NCBI GenBank assembly: GCA_905214925.1
Contig: CAJMOB010000006.1
Location: 1 to 64,000, forward strand
Direction: 5' to 3'
Origin: Scybalomonas sp905214925
Lineage (GTDB): Bacteria > Bacillota > Clostridia > Lachnospirales > Lachnospiraceae
Length of the DNA stretch: 64,000 nt
Positions 36,138-44,414 of this stretch are shown here, one piece after another. Each line of letters begins with the position of its first letter. The stretch's first letter is position 1. The position numbers and the translations under genes were made by a program. The notes below the pieces were generated by a model. The model was not told where the DNA came from. It did not search any database and saw nothing but the letters and a program-made list of their open reading frames with translations.

Positions 36138-36597
36138 GATCGACATCATGAACAGGACCATCTGCAACATCGCGGTATAACACACCATCTAAATGATCCA
36201 CTTCATGACAAATAGCTCTTGCTAATAATTCTTCTCCTTCAATCACAATTGGATTCATCTCTTCATCAAACGCTTCACATTTTACATAATTTGGACGAGT
36301 TACCACTGCTGATTTCCCTGGAAGACTTAAACATCCTTCTTCTCCTGTTTGAGAACCAGAACGTTCTACAATTTTTGGATTAATAAGAACAATTGGATCT
36401 TCTCCTGTTACATCGATGACTACGATTCTTTTTAAAATTCCAATCTGAGGAGCGGCAAGCCCTACTCCATAGTTTTCATACATCGTATCAAACATATCAT
36501 CGATTAACTCTAATGTTTTCTCTGTTACTTCTTTTACTTCTTTACTTTTTTTTCTTAATACTTCATCGCCTTCATAGCGAATTTGTCTAATTGCCAT
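36130..36597 (-). CDS. def: Peptide deformylase
   Basis: Metallohydrolase that removes the formyl group from nascent proteins. The 155 residues contain the three motifs: GVGLAAPQIG (about 43-52), EEGCLSLPG (87-95) and the metal site HEVDH (about 130-134). The ATG at 36597 has GGAGT upstream. The promoter situation in the 136-bp gap to priA is unclear, but the AT-rich gap could hold one. Confidence 0.96.
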   Translation of the reverse strand: MAIRQIRYEGDEVLRKKSKEVKEVTEKTLELIDDMFDTMYENYGVGLAAPQIGILKRIVVIDVTGEDPIVLINPKIVERSGSQTGEEGCLSLPGKSAVVTRPNYVKCEAFDEEMNPIVIEGEELLARAICHEVDHLDGVLYRDVADGPVHDVDQE

Positions 36598-36733
36598 TTC
36601 TTTTTACTCCTTTATTTTTCAATTATTGTTTTCATAAGTTATTATATTTTTCTGCTATTTGCAGATTATCTTTTTTATTATACTATATTTCGAGCTATTA
36701 TGCTATGTTAGGATCTTGTTACATTCTCTCTTT

Positions 36734-38968
36734 TTAGTATACCGTCATGGCGTTAAAATCAAACTGCACTTGTACCTCTTTAAAAATAGCAGAATATTCT
36801 ATATATCCTTCTAAGAAATTCTTACTTTTTACTAACATTTCATAGTCTAAATGCTTCATATAAAAAACACGCCGATAGACATCTTGCAGTTTCGAAAACG
36901 ATGCCTCACTTGGACCAATCAATAATAACTCGCCTTCTTCATCCCATTGTTTCATAGCTTCTAATAAGGCAAGAGAAGCCTCTACTGCTTTTTTTTGTTC
37001 TTTCGAAGCAATAAAAATCGTTAGCATCTGATAAATTGGAGGATATTTCATAATTCTTCGATATGACATTTCTTGCTCATAAAACGCCTCATAGTTTTGC
37101 ATACTTGCTGTCACAATACTGTAGTGGTGAGGGCTATAGGTCTGAATCACAACATCTCCTGTTAGTTTATCTCTTCCTGCACGCCCTGCCGCCTGAGTCA
37201 GAAGTTGAAACGTCCGCTCTCCTGCTCGATAGTCGCTACTATGAAGCGAGAGATCCGCTGCTATAATTCCAACTAAGGTCACTTTTGGAAAATCGTGTCC
37301 TTTTACGATCATCTGGGTTCCAATTAAAATATTTGCCTCTCCTTTTGAAAAAGAATCCAAAATTTTATCAAACCCTTCTTTTCCTCTTGTAGTGTCCATA
37401 TCCATGCGAAGAACACGGCTATTTGGAAATTCTCTTTTTACTGCCTCCTCCACTTTTTGTGTTCCCGTGCCAAAGGAGGCAATATATTTACTGCTACATT
37501 GTGGACAAATTTTTGGCGTCTGTCTTTCAAATCCACAATAATGACAACGCAAACTCCCATTTTTATGATAGGTCATGGAAACATCACAATGAGGACACGT
37601 AACTACATAACCACATTGTCGACAGGACACAAAGTTTGCATATCCTCTTCGATTTAAAAATAGCATAATCTGTTCATTTTTTTCCAGTCGATCTTCGATT
37701 AACTGTTTTAAGGCACGGCTAAACATACTGCGATTTCCTTCTGCTAATTCTTTCCTTAAATCTACCACTTGAACCGCTGGAAGCGCATTTGACTTTGCCC
37801 TTTCCTTCATAGTAAAAAGAGTAAACTCGCCAAGTTTAGCTTTTGTATATGATTCTAAAGATGGGGTGGCAGAACCTAAGACAACACTTGCTCCTTCCAT
37901 CTTCGCCCTTTGAATGGCAGTTTCTCTTGCATGATATTTTGGTACTCCTTCACTTTTATAACTCATTTCATGCTCTTCATCAATAATAATAAGTCCCAAT
38001 CGAGGAAAGGGCATAAATAAAGCAGAACGCGGCCCAATGACAATGGAAATCTCTCCATTTTTCGCTCTCAAAAACTGATCATAACGTTCGCCTTTTGACA
38101 TTCTAGAATTCAAAATCGTCACTTGATTTCCAAAGCGTTTCATAAATCTTCTTACGGTCTGATATGTCAATGAGATTTCTGGAATTAATACAATCGCTTG
38201 TTTTCCTTTTTCTAATACTTGCTGAATCAATTCCATATAAACTTCTGTCTTGCCACTTCCTGTAACGCCATGAATTAAATAAGTCTTATATTGCTCCTTT
38301 TCATAATCATCAGCAAAGGCATCCACGATTGCTTGTTGTTCTTTTCTAAGAGTTACTTTTGTCTGTACCACTTCTTTACAAAAGACAGGATTTCGATGTA
38401 CTTGCTTTGTGGAAACGCTCAAAACTCCTTCTTCTTCTAATGATAGGATAACCGATTTACTCACTTTTAACTGTTTTGTAGCCACTTGATAAGAAAATGT
38501 GCCTTTCTCTAACAAAGCCGATAATAATCTGGCTTTTGCTGTATAGTGTTTCGAGAGGTAAAAGGCTAATTTTTCTTCCCCTTCTTCTTTTTCTAAAAGA
38601 AGTTGAATGTTCCTTTCTTCTTTTCTTTCAATTTTATCCTTCACAGGAAGAACCGTCTTTAATGCCTGTATCATCGTAGAGCCATACTGTTCCTTTATCC
38701 ACCAAGCAAGGGCAATTAATTTCGACTCTACTAAAACGCTTTTTTCCTCTACAGAAGTAATATTTTTTATTTTTGTAATATCGAAATTAGGAGTTCCCGT
38801 TCGATTTACTACATATCCCGTTTGTATATGATTTCCTTTTCCAAAGGGTACTCTTACTTGGCTTCCAATATGCACTTTGTCTTCTAACTCTTCTGGAATT
38901 CGATATTGAAATACTCGATCCACCGCTTCATGGGTAATATTAATAATAATATCTGCATATTGATCCAC
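36734..38968 (-). CDS. priA: Primosomal replication restart helicase PriA
   Basis: 3'-5' superfamily 2 helicase that reloads the replisome at stalled forks. The 744 residues start VDQYADIIINITHE and contain the Walker A loop GVTGSGKTEVY, DEEH, an RRGYA-containing motif V region, and the paired zinc sites C-x2-C (CRQC, CPHC, CHYC, CPQC). GTG at 38968 is chosen because AGGAAG lies seven bases upstream and homologues begin here. The frame stays open to 39070, but that extension would read through the rpoZ terminator hairpin and encode no family sequence. CoaBC, often located between rpoZ and priA in relatives, is absent. Confidence 0.93.
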   Translation of the reverse strand: MDQYADIIINITHEAVDRVFQYRIPEELEDKVHIGSQVRVPFGKGNHIQTGYVVNRTGTPNFDITKIKNITSVEEKSVLVESKLIALAWWIKEQYGSTMIQALKTVLPVKDKIERKEERNIQLLLEKEEGEEKLAFYLSKHYTAKARLLSALLEKGTFSYQVATKQLKVSKSVILSLEEEGVLSVSTKQVHRNPVFCKEVVQTKVTLRKEQQAIVDAFADDYEKEQYKTYLIHGVTGSGKTEVYMELIQQVLEKGKQAIVLIPEISLTYQTVRRFMKRFGNQVTILNSRMSKGERYDQFLRAKNGEISIVIGPRSALFMPFPRLGLIIIDEEHEMSYKSEGVPKYHARETAIQRAKMEGASVVLGSATPSLESYTKAKLGEFTLFTMKERAKSNALPAVQVVDLRKELAEGNRSMFSRALKQLIEDRLEKNEQIMLFLNRRGYANFVSCRQCGYVVTCPHCDVSMTYHKNGSLRCHYCGFERQTPKICPQCSSKYIASFGTGTQKVEEAVKREFPNSRVLRMDMDTTRGKEGFDKILDSFSKGEANILIGTQMIVKGHDFPKVTLVGIIAADLSLHSSDYRAGERTFQLLTQAAGRAGRDKLTGDVVIQTYSPHHYSIVTASMQNYEAFYEQEMSYRRIMKYPPIYQMLTIFIASKEQKKAVEASLALLEAMKQWDEEGELLLIGPSEASFSKLQDVYRRVFYMKHLDYEMLVKSKNFLEGYIEYSAIFKEVQVQFDFNAMTVY

Positions 38969-39021
38969 TTTTTCACTTCCTTTCCCCAAACCATTACAAC
39001 GATAAGAAACACGCTTTGTGC

Positions 39022-39061
39022 AAAGCAAAAGCTGTCGCATCTTTTTATTTGCGACAGCTTT
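39022..39061 (-). terminator. Terminator-like hairpin after rpoZ
   Basis: On the minus strand AAAGCTGTCGCA (39050-39061) pairs perfectly with TGCGACAGCTTT (39028-39039) around a 10-base loop, followed by TTTTGCTTTG. It begins nine bases after the rpoZ stop and precedes the priA ribosome site, so it probably tunes read-through into priA. Confidence 0.8.
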
Positions 39062-39069
39062 CATACTCA

Positions 39070-39324
39070 TTATTGTTCTTCCTGTTGTTGTTCCTCATCA
39101 TCTCCAACAATTTTAATCTTGCTGTTGTATAATTCTTCTACAGCAATAGAAAGTGGTTTCTGTCCATGATCTTTTACAAAAGGTTCATTTCCAGCGATTA
39201 ATTGTCTGGCGCGCTTAGCGGTTGCAAGCACAATAGAGTAACGGCTCTTTGCTACTGGGTGTTCTCCTGGCTCTACCTCACTATTTACAACTTCCATTAA
39301 TTCTGTATAAGATGGATGAATCAT
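39070..39324 (-). CDS. rpoZ: RNA polymerase omega subunit
   Basis: Small subunit that helps RNA polymerase assembly. The 84 residues include SRYSIVLATAKRARQLI, the conserved core, and KPLSIAVEELYNSKI; the tail is rich in Glu and Gln. ATG at 39324 has GGGAG upstream; a further in-frame ATG at 39354 would add ten residues not typical of the family. Position next to gmk is standard. Confidence 0.93.
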   Translation of the reverse strand: MIHPSYTELMEVVNSEVEPGEHPVAKSRYSIVLATAKRARQLIAGNEPFVKDHGQKPLSIAVEELYNSKIKIVGDDEEQQQEEQ

Positions 39325-39354
39325 GTTATTATCTCCCTTCGTCTCTTTGCGCAA

Positions 39355-39972
39355 TTATAAACTTGCTAAATCTTCTTGCATTTTATGAACGAAATCTGTC
39401 TGATTGCTCATTCGACAGTTTTCACTTAAAACAATCTGGTGGATCTGCTCTACACATTCCTCCAAATTGTCATTGACAATAATATACTCATATTTCTCAA
39501 TATCTTTTGCTTCTTCTTTGGCACGGTTTAAACGTTTTTTAATCGTGTCCATATCTTCTGTTCCTCTACCTATGAGGCGTTGTTCTAATGTCTTTGCATC
39601 TTTTGTTGTAATAAAGAGCAACAAAGCATTTGGATATTGAGCTTTAATATTTAAGGCACCTTGTACTTCAATTTCTAAAATAACATTATTTCCTTTTTCT
39701 AATTCCTCTTCTACAAAGGCCCTTGGGGTACCATAGTAATTTTCTACATACTGTGCCCATTCAATAAATCCATTTTTTTCAATTAATTCTTGAAATTCTT
39801 TTGTCGTACGGAAGTGATATTCTCTTCCATCCACTTCTCCTATTCTTGGAGCTCTTGTCGTCCAAGAAGTAGAAATGCGATACTGATATTTTTTTACAAG
39901 TTCTTTTACAACGGTTCCCTTTCCAGCACCTGAAAAGCCTGATAAAACAATTAATGTTCCTCTATGCTTCAT
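39355..39972 (-). CDS. gmk: Guanylate kinase
   Basis: Phosphorylates GMP to GDP. The 205 residues begin MKHRGTLIVLSGFSGAGKGT with the P-loop at about 11-18, followed by STSWTTRAPRIGEVDGREYHF (the GMP-binding region) and LEIEVQGALNIK. ATG at 39972 has AAAGGTG and overlaps the end of remA by 11 bp, so translation is coupled. A longer in-frame reading to 40023 lies wholly inside remA and is rejected. Confidence 0.95.
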   Translation of the reverse strand: MKHRGTLIVLSGFSGAGKGTVVKELVKKYQYRISTSWTTRAPRIGEVDGREYHFRTTKEFQELIEKNGFIEWAQYVENYYGTPRAFVEEELEKGNNVILEIEVQGALNIKAQYPNALLLFITTKDAKTLEQRLIGRGTEDMDTIKKRLNRAKEEAKDIEKYEYIIVNDNLEECVEQIHQIVLSENCRMSNQTDFVHKMQEDLASL

Positions 39973-40243
39973 CTTCTTCACCTTTCCATTCAAAGTTCTC
40001 TTTTTGTTGATAGCGATTTGCAATTGTCTCTGGCATAAGAGCAGATAAAACGAGCTGATTGCTATCCGTTACAATCACAGCTCTTGTCCTTCGACCACAA
40101 GTTGCATCAATGGCTCTTCCTTCATCCTTTGCATTTTGCACCAACCGCTTAATTGGCGCTGCGTCTGGGCTGATGACCGCAACAACTTTATCTACGTTAA
40201 CCATATTTCCATATCCGACATTGATTAGTTTATTCACGCTCAT
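39962..40243 (-). CDS. remA: RemA family DNA-binding regulator (DUF370)
   Basis: Small DNA-binding protein of the RemA/YlzA family, which activates matrix and osmoprotection genes in Bacillus by wrapping DNA; its targets in Clostridia are unknown. The 93 residues match the family throughout: LINVGYGNMVNVDKVVAVISPDAAPIKR, then the DATCGRRTRAVIVTDSNQ segment. GGGAAG lies before the ATG. The yicC-remA-gmk order is strongly conserved in Firmicutes. Confidence 0.93.
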   Translation of the reverse strand: MSVNKLINVGYGNMVNVDKVVAVISPDAAPIKRLVQNAKDEGRAIDATCGRRTRAVIVTDSNQLVLSALMPETIANRYQQKENFEWKGEEDEA

Positions 40244-40258
40244 CTGATTCTTCCCTAT

Positions 40259-41137
40259 CTATTCAATATTTTGTATTTGTTCTCTCACTTTTTCAATTTC
40301 CGTTTTTAATTCAATGGCATGGTTTGAAATTGTGATATCATTAGCTTTTGATAAAATCGTATTGGCCTCACGATTCATCTCTTGTGCAATAAAATCCAAT
40401 TTTCGTCCAATACTTCCACCTGCTAAAATCGTATCCTTTGTGCTAGTAATATGACTCTTTAAACGAACAATCTCTTCATCTACACAGATTTTATCTGCAT
40501 AAATCGTCACTTCTGTAGCAATTCTACTTTCATCAATTGAAGTACTTTCCAACAATTCTTTTACTTTTGCTTCTAGCTTTTGGCGATATTCTTCTACTAA
40601 CTTTGGAGAACGTTCTTCGATAACAGCTACTAATTGAAGCATACTATCTAATTTCTCTATAAGATCCACTTGTAAGTTCTCGCCTTCCTTTGCACGAGAT
40701 TGTACAAAACGAACAGCAGCATCACGAATTGGATCTTCTAATGTCTTCCAAAGCTCTCCTTCATCTACAGGCTGTTCTTCTAAAACAAGTACCTCTGGAT
40801 AACGAGAAAGCTTTGACACAGTCACATCATTTTCAATTCCAAAATCTTTTTCTATCTGGTTAAGATAAGAAAAATATTCTTTGGCAATTTCTTTTCTATA
40901 ACGAACACATTCTTTCGCCTCGGTATAATCTTCATAACTAATATAAACATCAACCTTTCCTCTTTGAATGTATTCTTTTAAAAGAGTTCGAATATTGGAT
41001 TCAAAGAAGCTCAATTTCTTTGGCATTTTAATATTTAAATCACAATATCGATGATTGACTGACTTTATTTCTACAATCACTTTTTGAGTTTCCGTTGCCA
41101 TTTCACTTCTACCAAATCCAGTCATACTCTTAATCAT
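40259..41137 (-). CDS. YicC family endoribonuclease-type protein
   Basis: YicC/YloC family protein; members are reported as RNases. The 292 residues begin MIKSMTGFGR, the family hallmark, and end with the AQEMNREANTILSKA and EIEKVREQIQNIE segment of the C-terminal DUF1732 domain. ATG at 41137 has AAGGCGG; a GTG at 41167 has no ribosome site. It is the first gene of the housekeeping operon, about 60 bp downstream of the promoter at 41203-41231. Confidence 0.93.
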   Translation of the reverse strand: MIKSMTGFGRSEMATETQKVIVEIKSVNHRYCDLNIKMPKKLSFFESNIRTLLKEYIQRGKVDVYISYEDYTEAKECVRYRKEIAKEYFSYLNQIEKDFGIENDVTVSKLSRYPEVLVLEEQPVDEGELWKTLEDPIRDAAVRFVQSRAKEGENLQVDLIEKLDSMLQLVAVIEERSPKLVEEYRQKLEAKVKELLESTSIDESRIATEVTIYADKICVDEEIVRLKSHITSTKDTILAGGSIGRKLDFIAQEMNREANTILSKANDITISNHAIELKTEIEKVREQIQNIE

Positions 41138-41202
41138 TTTAAATTTCCGCCTTTCTAGTTTTATCACATAGTAAGCCTATTATGATTATTAACATAGTTT
41201 CC

Positions 41203-41231
41203 ATTATAATTCAAGTTTTTCCATTAGTCAA
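41203..41231 (-). promoter_or_regulatory. Sigma-A promoter of the yicC-to-thiN housekeeping operon
   Basis: TTGACT (41226-41231), 17-bp spacer, TATAAT (41203-41208) on the minus strand: a near-consensus promoter suited to constitutive transcription. Confidence 0.85.
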
Positions 41232-41314
41232 ACAAAAACTATTCTTCTTATCTTACTTCTCTTTCTTTGAAAGAACAAATGTATAAATTGTTTTTTCTTT
41301 GCTCATACTAACAT

Positions 41315-41428
41315 TGAGAAACATACTTGGTGAGTTTCTCACGTTCACGGGCAGTCGTCAAATATCTCATTTAGAAAAACTGGAAACTATGTTTCCCTTC
41401 TTCTAAATTCGCTATTTGACTCATTGCC
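41315..41428 (+). promoter_or_regulatory. Two hairpins in the leader of the cysteine-rich protein gene
   Basis: First hairpin: TGAGAAAC (41315-41322) and GTTTCTCA (41334-41341). Second, nested and symmetric (41350-41428): GGCA/TGCC, GTCAAATA/TATTTGAC, ATTTAGAA/TTCTAAAT and GAAAC/GTTTC, separated by small internal loops. No T-tract follows, so it is not a terminator. It ends 34 bp before the AAGGAG of the gene at 41475. Its position suggests a cis-acting leader RNA; the strand is inferred from the gene because the pairs are all Watson-Crick. Confidence 0.55.
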
Positions 41429-41474
41429 TTCGCGTAAAAACGTAACAAATGACTGTATTTGAAAGGAGCTTATT

Positions 41475-41660
41475 ATGAGAGCAAGTAAAGAAATTTATGA
41501 AAATGTTGCAAAAAACTGTAGTGAATATGAATTAAAACACGTAGGTGCTACAAACTGTGCTTGTGATCCTTCCTGTAAGAGCTGTTTAAACTGCTCCCAC
41601 TTTACACAGAGCGAACACTGTACACTGGATCTCTATGACAAAATTGTAAAAAATATTTAA
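41475..41660 (+). CDS. Small cysteine-rich protein of unknown function
   Basis: A 61-residue soluble protein with seven cysteines (15, 28, 30, 34, 37, 40, 49); five of them form CxCxxxCxxCxxC at 28-40, a spacing suited to binding zinc or an iron-sulfur cluster. No signal peptide is seen. I do not recognise the family; it differs from the SCIFF peptide precursors. The start has a strong GAAAGGAG, and a perfect terminator follows, so this is a real independent gene. It is the only plus-strand gene between 1 and 50 kb. A metal-binding or redox role is a guess from the cysteines. Confidence 0.8.
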   Translation: MRASKEIYENVAKNCSEYELKHVGATNCACDPSCKSCLNCSHFTQSEHCTLDLYDKIVKNI

Positions 41661-41700
41661 AGAACAAAATTTTAAAACTCTCTTTTTCTATGAAACCTCA

Positions 41701-41736
41701 ACGATGAAAAGTACACGCTACTTTTCATCGTTTTTT
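41701..41736. terminator. Terminator shared by the cysteine-rich gene and the ABC-F gene
   Basis: ACGATGAAAAGTA and TACTTTTCATCGT form a perfect 13-bp stem with a 5-base loop, followed by TTTTTT on the plus strand. The right arm includes the last codons and stop of the convergent ABC-F gene (stop at 41725-41727). Confidence 0.88.
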
Positions 41737-43551
41737 CATTTGTTGTTTTTGTTCTTCGATTTTTTCTGCCAAATCGTTTAAATAAACCCATCGTTCCATT
41801 TTTTCTTCTAATGCCTGTTCTACCTTTTCTTTTTCTTCCATTAATTGTTGTAATTTTGTGTAATGATTTGCATTTTCGGCAATTTCTTCTTCTAGCTTTT
41901 CGATGGTCTCTTCTAACTTGGCAATCTCTTCATCAATCGTATCATATTCTCTTTGTTCATTATAAGAAAACTTAAGTTTTTGTTGTTTTGGTTTTTGCCA
42001 CTCTTTTTTTTCTGCACTATCTACGCTCTTTTCTTCCTTTTTAAAAGAAAGAGCTTCCCGTTCATCGGCTTTTTTCTTTTGTAAATAATCAGAAAATCCC
42101 CCTTCATACTGACGGATTATCCCATTTCCTTCAAAAGAAAAAATACGGTTTACTACCCGATCAAGGAAGTAACGATCATGGGATACAGTAATAACAATCC
42201 CTGAAAAACTATCCAAATAATCTTCTAAAATCGTAAGTGTTGCAATATCCAAGTCATTGGTCGGTTCATCGAGAATTAATACATTTGGCGCTTCCATCAA
42301 TACCCGCAATAAATAAAGACGTCTTTTTTCTCCTCCAGAAAGTTTTTCCACAGGGGTATACTGCATAACAGGAGGAAATAAAAATCGTTCTAACATTTGA
42401 GATGCAGAAGCCGTTCCTTTTGATGTCTCAATATATTCTGCTACGTTTCGAATATAATCAATGACTCTTTGTCCTTCTTCCATATATTGGTTTTCCTGAG
42501 CAAAATAACCGATTTTAATGGTATCTCCAATTTCTACGCTTCCTGAATCTGGAGCTACAATCCCATTAATAATTTTAATCAATGTAGACTTTCCACAACC
42601 ATTTGGACCAATAATACCAATCCTTTCATCTCGAAGTACAATATAGCTATAATGATCGATTAATGTTTTTTCTCCATAACATTTGCAAATATCTTTTAAT
42701 TCGATTGTCTTCTTTCCAAGTCTTGTACCAACAGAATCAAGCTGTACCTTTCCATCTTCTTTTGGACGTTCTACTTGTTTTAGTTCTTCAAAACGCTCAA
42801 TCCTCGCTTTTTGTTTTGTAGAACGAGCTCTCGCTCCTCGCATCATCCATGCTAGTTCTGTTTTTAAAATGCTTTGCGTCTTCCGATAAGATGCCTGTTC
42901 CATTTCTTCTCGTTCCGCTTTTAGTTTTAAAAATCCACTATAATTTTCTTCATAAGAATACAGTGTTTTATTATCGATTTCTACAATTTTATTTGTCACC
43001 CGATCAAGGAAATAACGATCGTGAGTTACCATAACTAATACGCCTTTATATTGGTTTAAATATTGTTCTAACCAATCTGCCATTTCATTATCAATATGGT
43101 TGGTTGGCTCATCAAGCACAAGAATCTCCGCTTTATCCACAAGAATCTTTGCGAGGGCAATTCTCTTTTTTTGTCCACCGGATAACACATCAACACTCTG
43201 TTCAAAATCAAAAATTCCTAATTTTGTAAGAATGGTCTTAGCGCTACTCTCCCTCGTCAAATCTTCCATCCGTTGCTTACTATCTCCTGCTACATAGTCA
43301 AGCACAGTGATTCCTTCTCTAAAACTTGGATTTTGAGATAGATATCCAATGCGAACTCCATTCCCTTTAATCACATTGCCTCCATCTGGTTCTTCTACAC
43401 CAGCAATAATTTTCAACAAAGTGGATTTTCCAGTTCCATTGATACCAATAATACCAATTTTATCCCCTTCATGAATCCCAAAGGTCACTTCTTCAAACAG
43501 TGTTTTATCTCCAAACCCTTTTGATACTTTTTCTAATGTTAAAATATTCAT
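41725..43551 (-). CDS. ABC-F family ATPase
   Basis: Soluble protein with two ABC domains and no membrane part; ABC-F proteins act on the ribosome. Of 608 residues, domain 1 has Walker A GINGTGKST (about 35-43) and signature LSGGQKKR, domain 2 has GPNGCGKST and LSGGEKRR, both with LDEPTNxxD. A positively charged linker (residues about 230-275) and a C-terminal coiled coil (about 540-600) resemble Uup/YdiF types; an antibiotic-resistance role cannot be decided from sequence. ATG at 43551 has GGGAG; an ATG at 43599 has no ribosome site. Confidence 0.92.
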   Translation of the reverse strand: MNILTLEKVSKGFGDKTLFEEVTFGIHEGDKIGIIGINGTGKSTLLKIIAGVEEPDGGNVIKGNGVRIGYLSQNPSFREGITVLDYVAGDSKQRMEDLTRESSAKTILTKLGIFDFEQSVDVLSGGQKKRIALAKILVDKAEILVLDEPTNHIDNEMADWLEQYLNQYKGVLVMVTHDRYFLDRVTNKIVEIDNKTLYSYEENYSGFLKLKAEREEMEQASYRKTQSILKTELAWMMRGARARSTKQKARIERFEELKQVERPKEDGKVQLDSVGTRLGKKTIELKDICKCYGEKTLIDHYSYIVLRDERIGIIGPNGCGKSTLIKIINGIVAPDSGSVEIGDTIKIGYFAQENQYMEEGQRVIDYIRNVAEYIETSKGTASASQMLERFLFPPVMQYTPVEKLSGGEKRRLYLLRVLMEAPNVLILDEPTNDLDIATLTILEDYLDSFSGIVITVSHDRYFLDRVVNRIFSFEGNGIIRQYEGGFSDYLQKKKADEREALSFKKEEKSVDSAEKKEWQKPKQQKLKFSYNEQREYDTIDEEIAKLEETIEKLEEEIAENANHYTKLQQLMEEKEKVEQALEEKMERWVYLNDLAEKIEEQKQQMKKR

Positions 43552-43588
43552 CCATATGCTCCCTTTATTTCTTTTTTCCCGCGTTTTT

Positions 43589-44344
43589 TTATAGAGCAAT
43601 CTCTAATGCCACAGGGCAATGATCGGATCCAAAAATCTCTGTATGGATTTCTGCACCTTTTAGCTGCTCTTGTAAGCGATTGGATACACAAAAATAATCA
43701 ATACGCCACCCAGCATTTTTCTCTCTCGCTTTAAAGCGATAAGACCACCAACTATATTTTCCTTCCTCTGTTGGATAGAAGTAACGGAACGTATCCGTAA
43801 ACCCTGCTTCTAACAATTTTGTAAACTGTTCTCTTTCCTCATCAGTAAATCCTGCATTTTTTCTATTTGTCTTTGGATTTTTTAAATCGATCTCCTGATG
43901 AGCTACATTCATATCACCACATACGATTACAGGCTTTTTCTTATCAAGCTCTACTAAATAATTACGAAAATCTCTTTCCCATTCCATACGATAAGAAAGA
44001 CGTTTTAACTCATTTTGGGAATTTGGCGTATAAACCGTTACCATATAAAAGGAATCAAATTCCAATGTAATAACACGTCCTTCATGATCATGTTCTTCGA
44101 TTCCAATGCCAAGTTTGACAGATAATGGCTCTTGCTTTGTAAAAATAGCAGTTCCTGAATACCCTTTCTTTTCGGCATAGTTCCAATATTGATAATATCC
44201 TTCTAGTTCAAGATCGATTTGTCCTTCTTGTAATTTACTTTCTTGAATACAGAAAATATCTGCATCCACCTCTTTAAAATAATCTAAAAATCCTTTTGTC
44301 ACACAGGCACGTAACCCGTTAACATTCCATGATATTAGTTTCAT
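43589..44344 (-). CDS. exoA: Exodeoxyribonuclease III (AP endonuclease)
   Basis: Base-excision-repair nuclease that cleaves abasic sites. The 251 residues begin MKLISWNVNGLRA and contain CIQESKLQE (metal-binding Glu34 region), CGDMNVAHQEIDL (about 143-155) and GSDHCPVALEI with the catalytic Asp-His pair near the C-terminus. The ATG has AAGGAAG upstream. It follows the terminator of the MocA-like gene. Confidence 0.94.
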   Translation of the reverse strand: MKLISWNVNGLRACVTKGFLDYFKEVDADIFCIQESKLQEGQIDLELEGYYQYWNYAEKKGYSGTAIFTKQEPLSVKLGIGIEEHDHEGRVITLEFDSFYMVTVYTPNSQNELKRLSYRMEWERDFRNYLVELDKKKPVIVCGDMNVAHQEIDLKNPKTNRKNAGFTDEEREQFTKLLEAGFTDTFRYFYPTEEGKYSWWSYRFKAREKNAGWRIDYFCVSNRLQEQLKGAEIHTEIFGSDHCPVALEIAL

Positions 44345-44354
44345 CTTTTCTTCC

Positions 44355-44373
44355 TTTCCTATAACATAAAAAG
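44355..44373 (-). repeat. Possible solo arm of the palindromic intergenic element
   Basis: TTTCCTATAACATAAAAAG matches one arm of element copy D (TTTCCTATCACATAAAAAA) and likewise abuts a terminator T-tract, here that of the MocA-like gene. No second arm is present: the exoA gene begins immediately. Could be chance in AT-rich DNA. Confidence 0.35.
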
Positions 44374-44413
44374 CTGTTGCATCTACATAATTTTATGCTT
44401 TGCAACAGCTCTT
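44367..44413 (-). terminator. Rho-independent terminator of the tetR-mocA pair
   Basis: AAGAGCTGTTGCA and TGCAACAGCTTTTT on the minus strand, stem 44371-44410 with a 19-base loop and TTTTT tail. Confidence 0.85.
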
Positions 44414-44414
44414 C

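Noticed and set aside
41475..41660. SCIFF-type ranthipeptide precursor
   Set aside because: Cysteine spacing and length differ from SCIFF and no radical SAM maturase is adjacent.
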